Assembly: GCA_014379705.1 (NCBI GenBank)
Contig: JACMLI010000405.1
Span: 1-15,349 of the forward strand
DNA length: 15,349 nucleotides
Source: Gemmatimonadaceae bacterium
GTDB lineage: Bacteria; Gemmatimonadota; Gemmatimonadetes; Gemmatimonadales; Gemmatimonadaceae
Reading direction: 5' to 3'
Shown one piece after another: positions 13,863-15,349 of the stretch. Under the pieces are notes generated by a model. The model was not told the origin of the DNA. It made no database searches and saw only the letters and a program-made list of their open reading frames with translations. Made by a program: the position numbers and the translations under genes. Numbering within the stretch: the first letter of the stretch is position 1; every line of letters begins with the position of its first letter.

Positions 13863-15349
13863 TCAGATGCGTGGCGGATCGCTGTCGCGCTCCCAGTGCC
13901 GATGTGCGCCAAGGGCCTCGATGAACTTCGCGCTCGTGGTGTCAATGTCGGATCCGTCCGCCAGCAGCACGCCCGGATCATCCGCGCCATCGTCGAGGGT
14001 CTCGGGAATGCCGCACCTTGTGAGCAGCGCGACGCTCGCCCCGATCGCCAGGATGGTCTTGCAATGGCGGTACTGGTCCTTCACGAACTCGAGCGCGTGC
14101 CCGTCACTCGTCAGGCGGGCGACGCTGTCGGACCCATCGCACACCACAACGCCGTCGTAGAGCACGGAGGGTGTCGTTTCCAGCGAGGCATCGGGATCCA
14201 ACGCGTCGCCATCGGCGGTCGACAGGCTCCCGAGTCGTGGCGCCACCACGCGCACGGTGGCTCCCGCCGCCATGAGCGCCTCGCGAACGGCCCTGACCGA
14301 CGCTCCTTCGACGCCAGCCGCCGCGAGCATCGCGATGCACCGCGTTCGGATCCCCACCTCGCCTGGACGCACCATGAGCGACAGTGCCGGGGACTCGGTG
14401 ATCTCGGGTTTCGGCGGCTTAGTAATGGCCAGCGGCAACGGCTCGGGCATCTCCATGCCAAGGTCGGCCGCTAGTCCGGTGGCGAGGTCCATTGACGCGT
14501 TGGCCAGCGAGGCGACCATGCGCTCGCGAATGGCCGGCACCGTCACCTTGGAGAGCTCAAAGCGAAACGCCCCGCGAATGTGGGCTTGTTCGACCGCGCT
14601 CTGGCTCTCATAGAACAGGCGCGCTTGCAGGTAGTGCTCGGCGAACTTCTCCGGCTTGCCGCGCAGCTTCTCCCCGTTCGTGGGCTCGGGGAACGAAACA
14701 AACCCACTGCTGCCTGCCTGGAACGGGCAGCCACCGCCGAGCGAGTTGGGCTCATACGATACCCGGCCACGATGGATGGCCTGTCGATGGAGGCCGTCGC
14801 GCTGGTTGTTGCGCACCTTGGCCAGCGGGGCGTTGATCGGGATTTCGTGGAAGTTCGGGCCGCCGAGTCGCGACAGCTGTGTGTCGACGTAGGAATGGAT
14901 GCGCCCAGCGAGCAGCGGATCATTGCTGAAGTCGATGCCCGGTACGACGTGGGCCGTGCAGAACGCCACCTGCTCGGTCTCGGCAAAGAAGTTGTCCGGG
15001 TTCCGGTCGAGCACGAGGCGGCCGATTGGCCGCACCGGAATCAGCTCCTCGGGAATGAGCTTGGTCGCGTCGAGCACGTCGAAGGAGTAGCGTTCGGCGT
15101 CTTCCTCGCTGAAGAGCTGTACCCCGAGTTCCCATGCCGGGAAGTCGCCGGCTTCGATCGCATCCCACAGGTCACGACGGTGGAAGTCGGGATCGGCGCC
15201 CCCGATCTTCACGGCTTCGTCCCACACGAGCGTGTGCGTGCCCTGCAGCGGGTTCCAGTGGAACTTCACGAAGGTGGACGCACCGTCGGCGTTCACGAAG
15301 CGAAAGCTGTGAACGCCAAAGCCCTGCATCATGCGATAGCTGCGCGGGA
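13863..15349 (-). CDS. katE: Large-subunit (clade 2) catalase, 5' end outside the window
   Basis: Haem catalase that splits hydrogen peroxide. The visible 494 residues match the C-terminal two thirds of E. coli HPII from PRSYR on; roughly 250 N-terminal residues with the distal His lie beyond the right edge. Seen are FVKFHW, DPDFHRRDLWDAIEAGDFP, NPDNFFAETEQ, VVPGIDFSNDPLL and GRIHSYVDTQLSRLGGPNF, with the proximal haem-ligand Tyr at 14889-14891. NFHEIPIN and YEPNSLGGGCPF follow, then a C-terminal flavodoxin/DJ-1-like domain (about the last 150 residues) that only large-subunit catalases carry. The residue equivalent to HPII His392 is Cys (14958-14960). Reading could begin at an internal ATG near 15332, but the upstream codons still match the family, so the gene is cut by the window rather than starting there. 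First gene of the leftward operon within the window. Confidence 0.96.
   Translation of the reverse strand, partial: PRSYRMMQGFGVHSFRFVNADGASTFVKFHWNPLQGTHTLVWDEAVKIGGADPDFHRRDLWDAIEAGDFPAWELGVQLFSEEDAERYSFDVLDATKLIPEELIPVRPIGRLVLDRNPDNFFAETEQVAFCTAHVVPGIDFSNDPLLAGRIHSYVDTQLSRLGGPNFHEIPINAPLAKVRNNQRDGLHRQAIHRGRVSYEPNSLGGGCPFQAGSSGFVSFPEPTNGEKLRGKPEKFAEHYLQARLFYESQSAVEQAHIRGAFRFELSKVTVPAIRERMVASLANASMDLATGLAADLGMEMPEPLPLAITKPPKPEITESPALSLMVRPGEVGIRTRCIAMLAAAGVEGASVRAVREALMAAGATVRVVAPRLGSLSTADGDALDPDASLETTPSVLYDGVVVCDGSDSVARLTSDGHALEFVKDQYRHCKTILAIGASVALLTRCGIPETLDDGADDPGVLLADGSDIDTTSAKFIEALGAHRHWERDSDPPRI

Noticed and set aside
13284..14474. A 396-residue plus-strand frame
   Set aside because: It is antisense to the SRPBCC protein and katE, both firmly supported by motifs.
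1..15349. CRISPR arrays, insertion sequences and RNA genes
   Set aside because: No regularly spaced repeats, transposase motifs, or rRNA/tRNA folds were seen on either strand.

Overview
The window is GC-rich (about two thirds G+C by eye), densely coded on both strands, and codes like a free-living aerobic Gram-negative bacterium with secreted lipoproteins, Tat/Sec exports, an ECF sigma factor and a large-subunit catalase. The signal peptides that end in A-Q, the PD40 lipoprotein and the exported enzymes fit Gemmatimonadota or a similar soil phylum. That placement is inference only; no rRNA or marker gene is present.

Left third (1-5736), accessory and regulatory genes. A possible C-terminal remnant at the left edge is followed by a small YbaY-like exported protein (277-744). 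Two REP-like hairpin repeats (828-907) separate it from a leftward group: a short-chain dehydrogenase with a Tat-like signal peptide (928-1878), a PD40 beta-propeller lipoprotein (1972-2889) and a DinB-family gene interrupted by one in-frame TAG (3026-3523). An ECF sigma factor with a SnoaL-like C-terminal domain (3644-4588) diverges from the DinB gene. It converges on a secreted M29-aminopeptidase-like protein that appears to lack the metal ligands (4612-5736).

Middle (5737-6317): a spacer of about 580 bases, with one possible 67-residue gene that has a strong ribosome binding site.

Right half (6318-15349): two convergent operons that look like one functional island. The rightward operon is a GT4-type glycosyltransferase, UDP-galactopyranose mutase (glf) and a two-domain protein joining a GH1-like TIM barrel to an RmlD-like reductase. 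Its genes overlap by 1 and 4 bases. The leftward operon is a large-subunit catalase (katE, cut by the right edge), an SRPBCC protein, a formaldehyde-dehydrogenase-like zinc alcohol dehydrogenase and a second GH1-like protein, with one ATGA overlap and short spacers. The operons meet at a single CTAG that supplies the stop codon of both. The two GH1-like proteins resemble each other and sit at the convergent ends.

My reading is a stress-linked glycan module: UDP-galactofuranose supply, one glycosyltransferase and two atypical GH1-like enzymes (one fused to a nucleotide-sugar reductase), beside peroxide and aldehyde detoxification. Each family is recognisable, but the combined function is not something I can name and is the best candidate here for an undescribed system.
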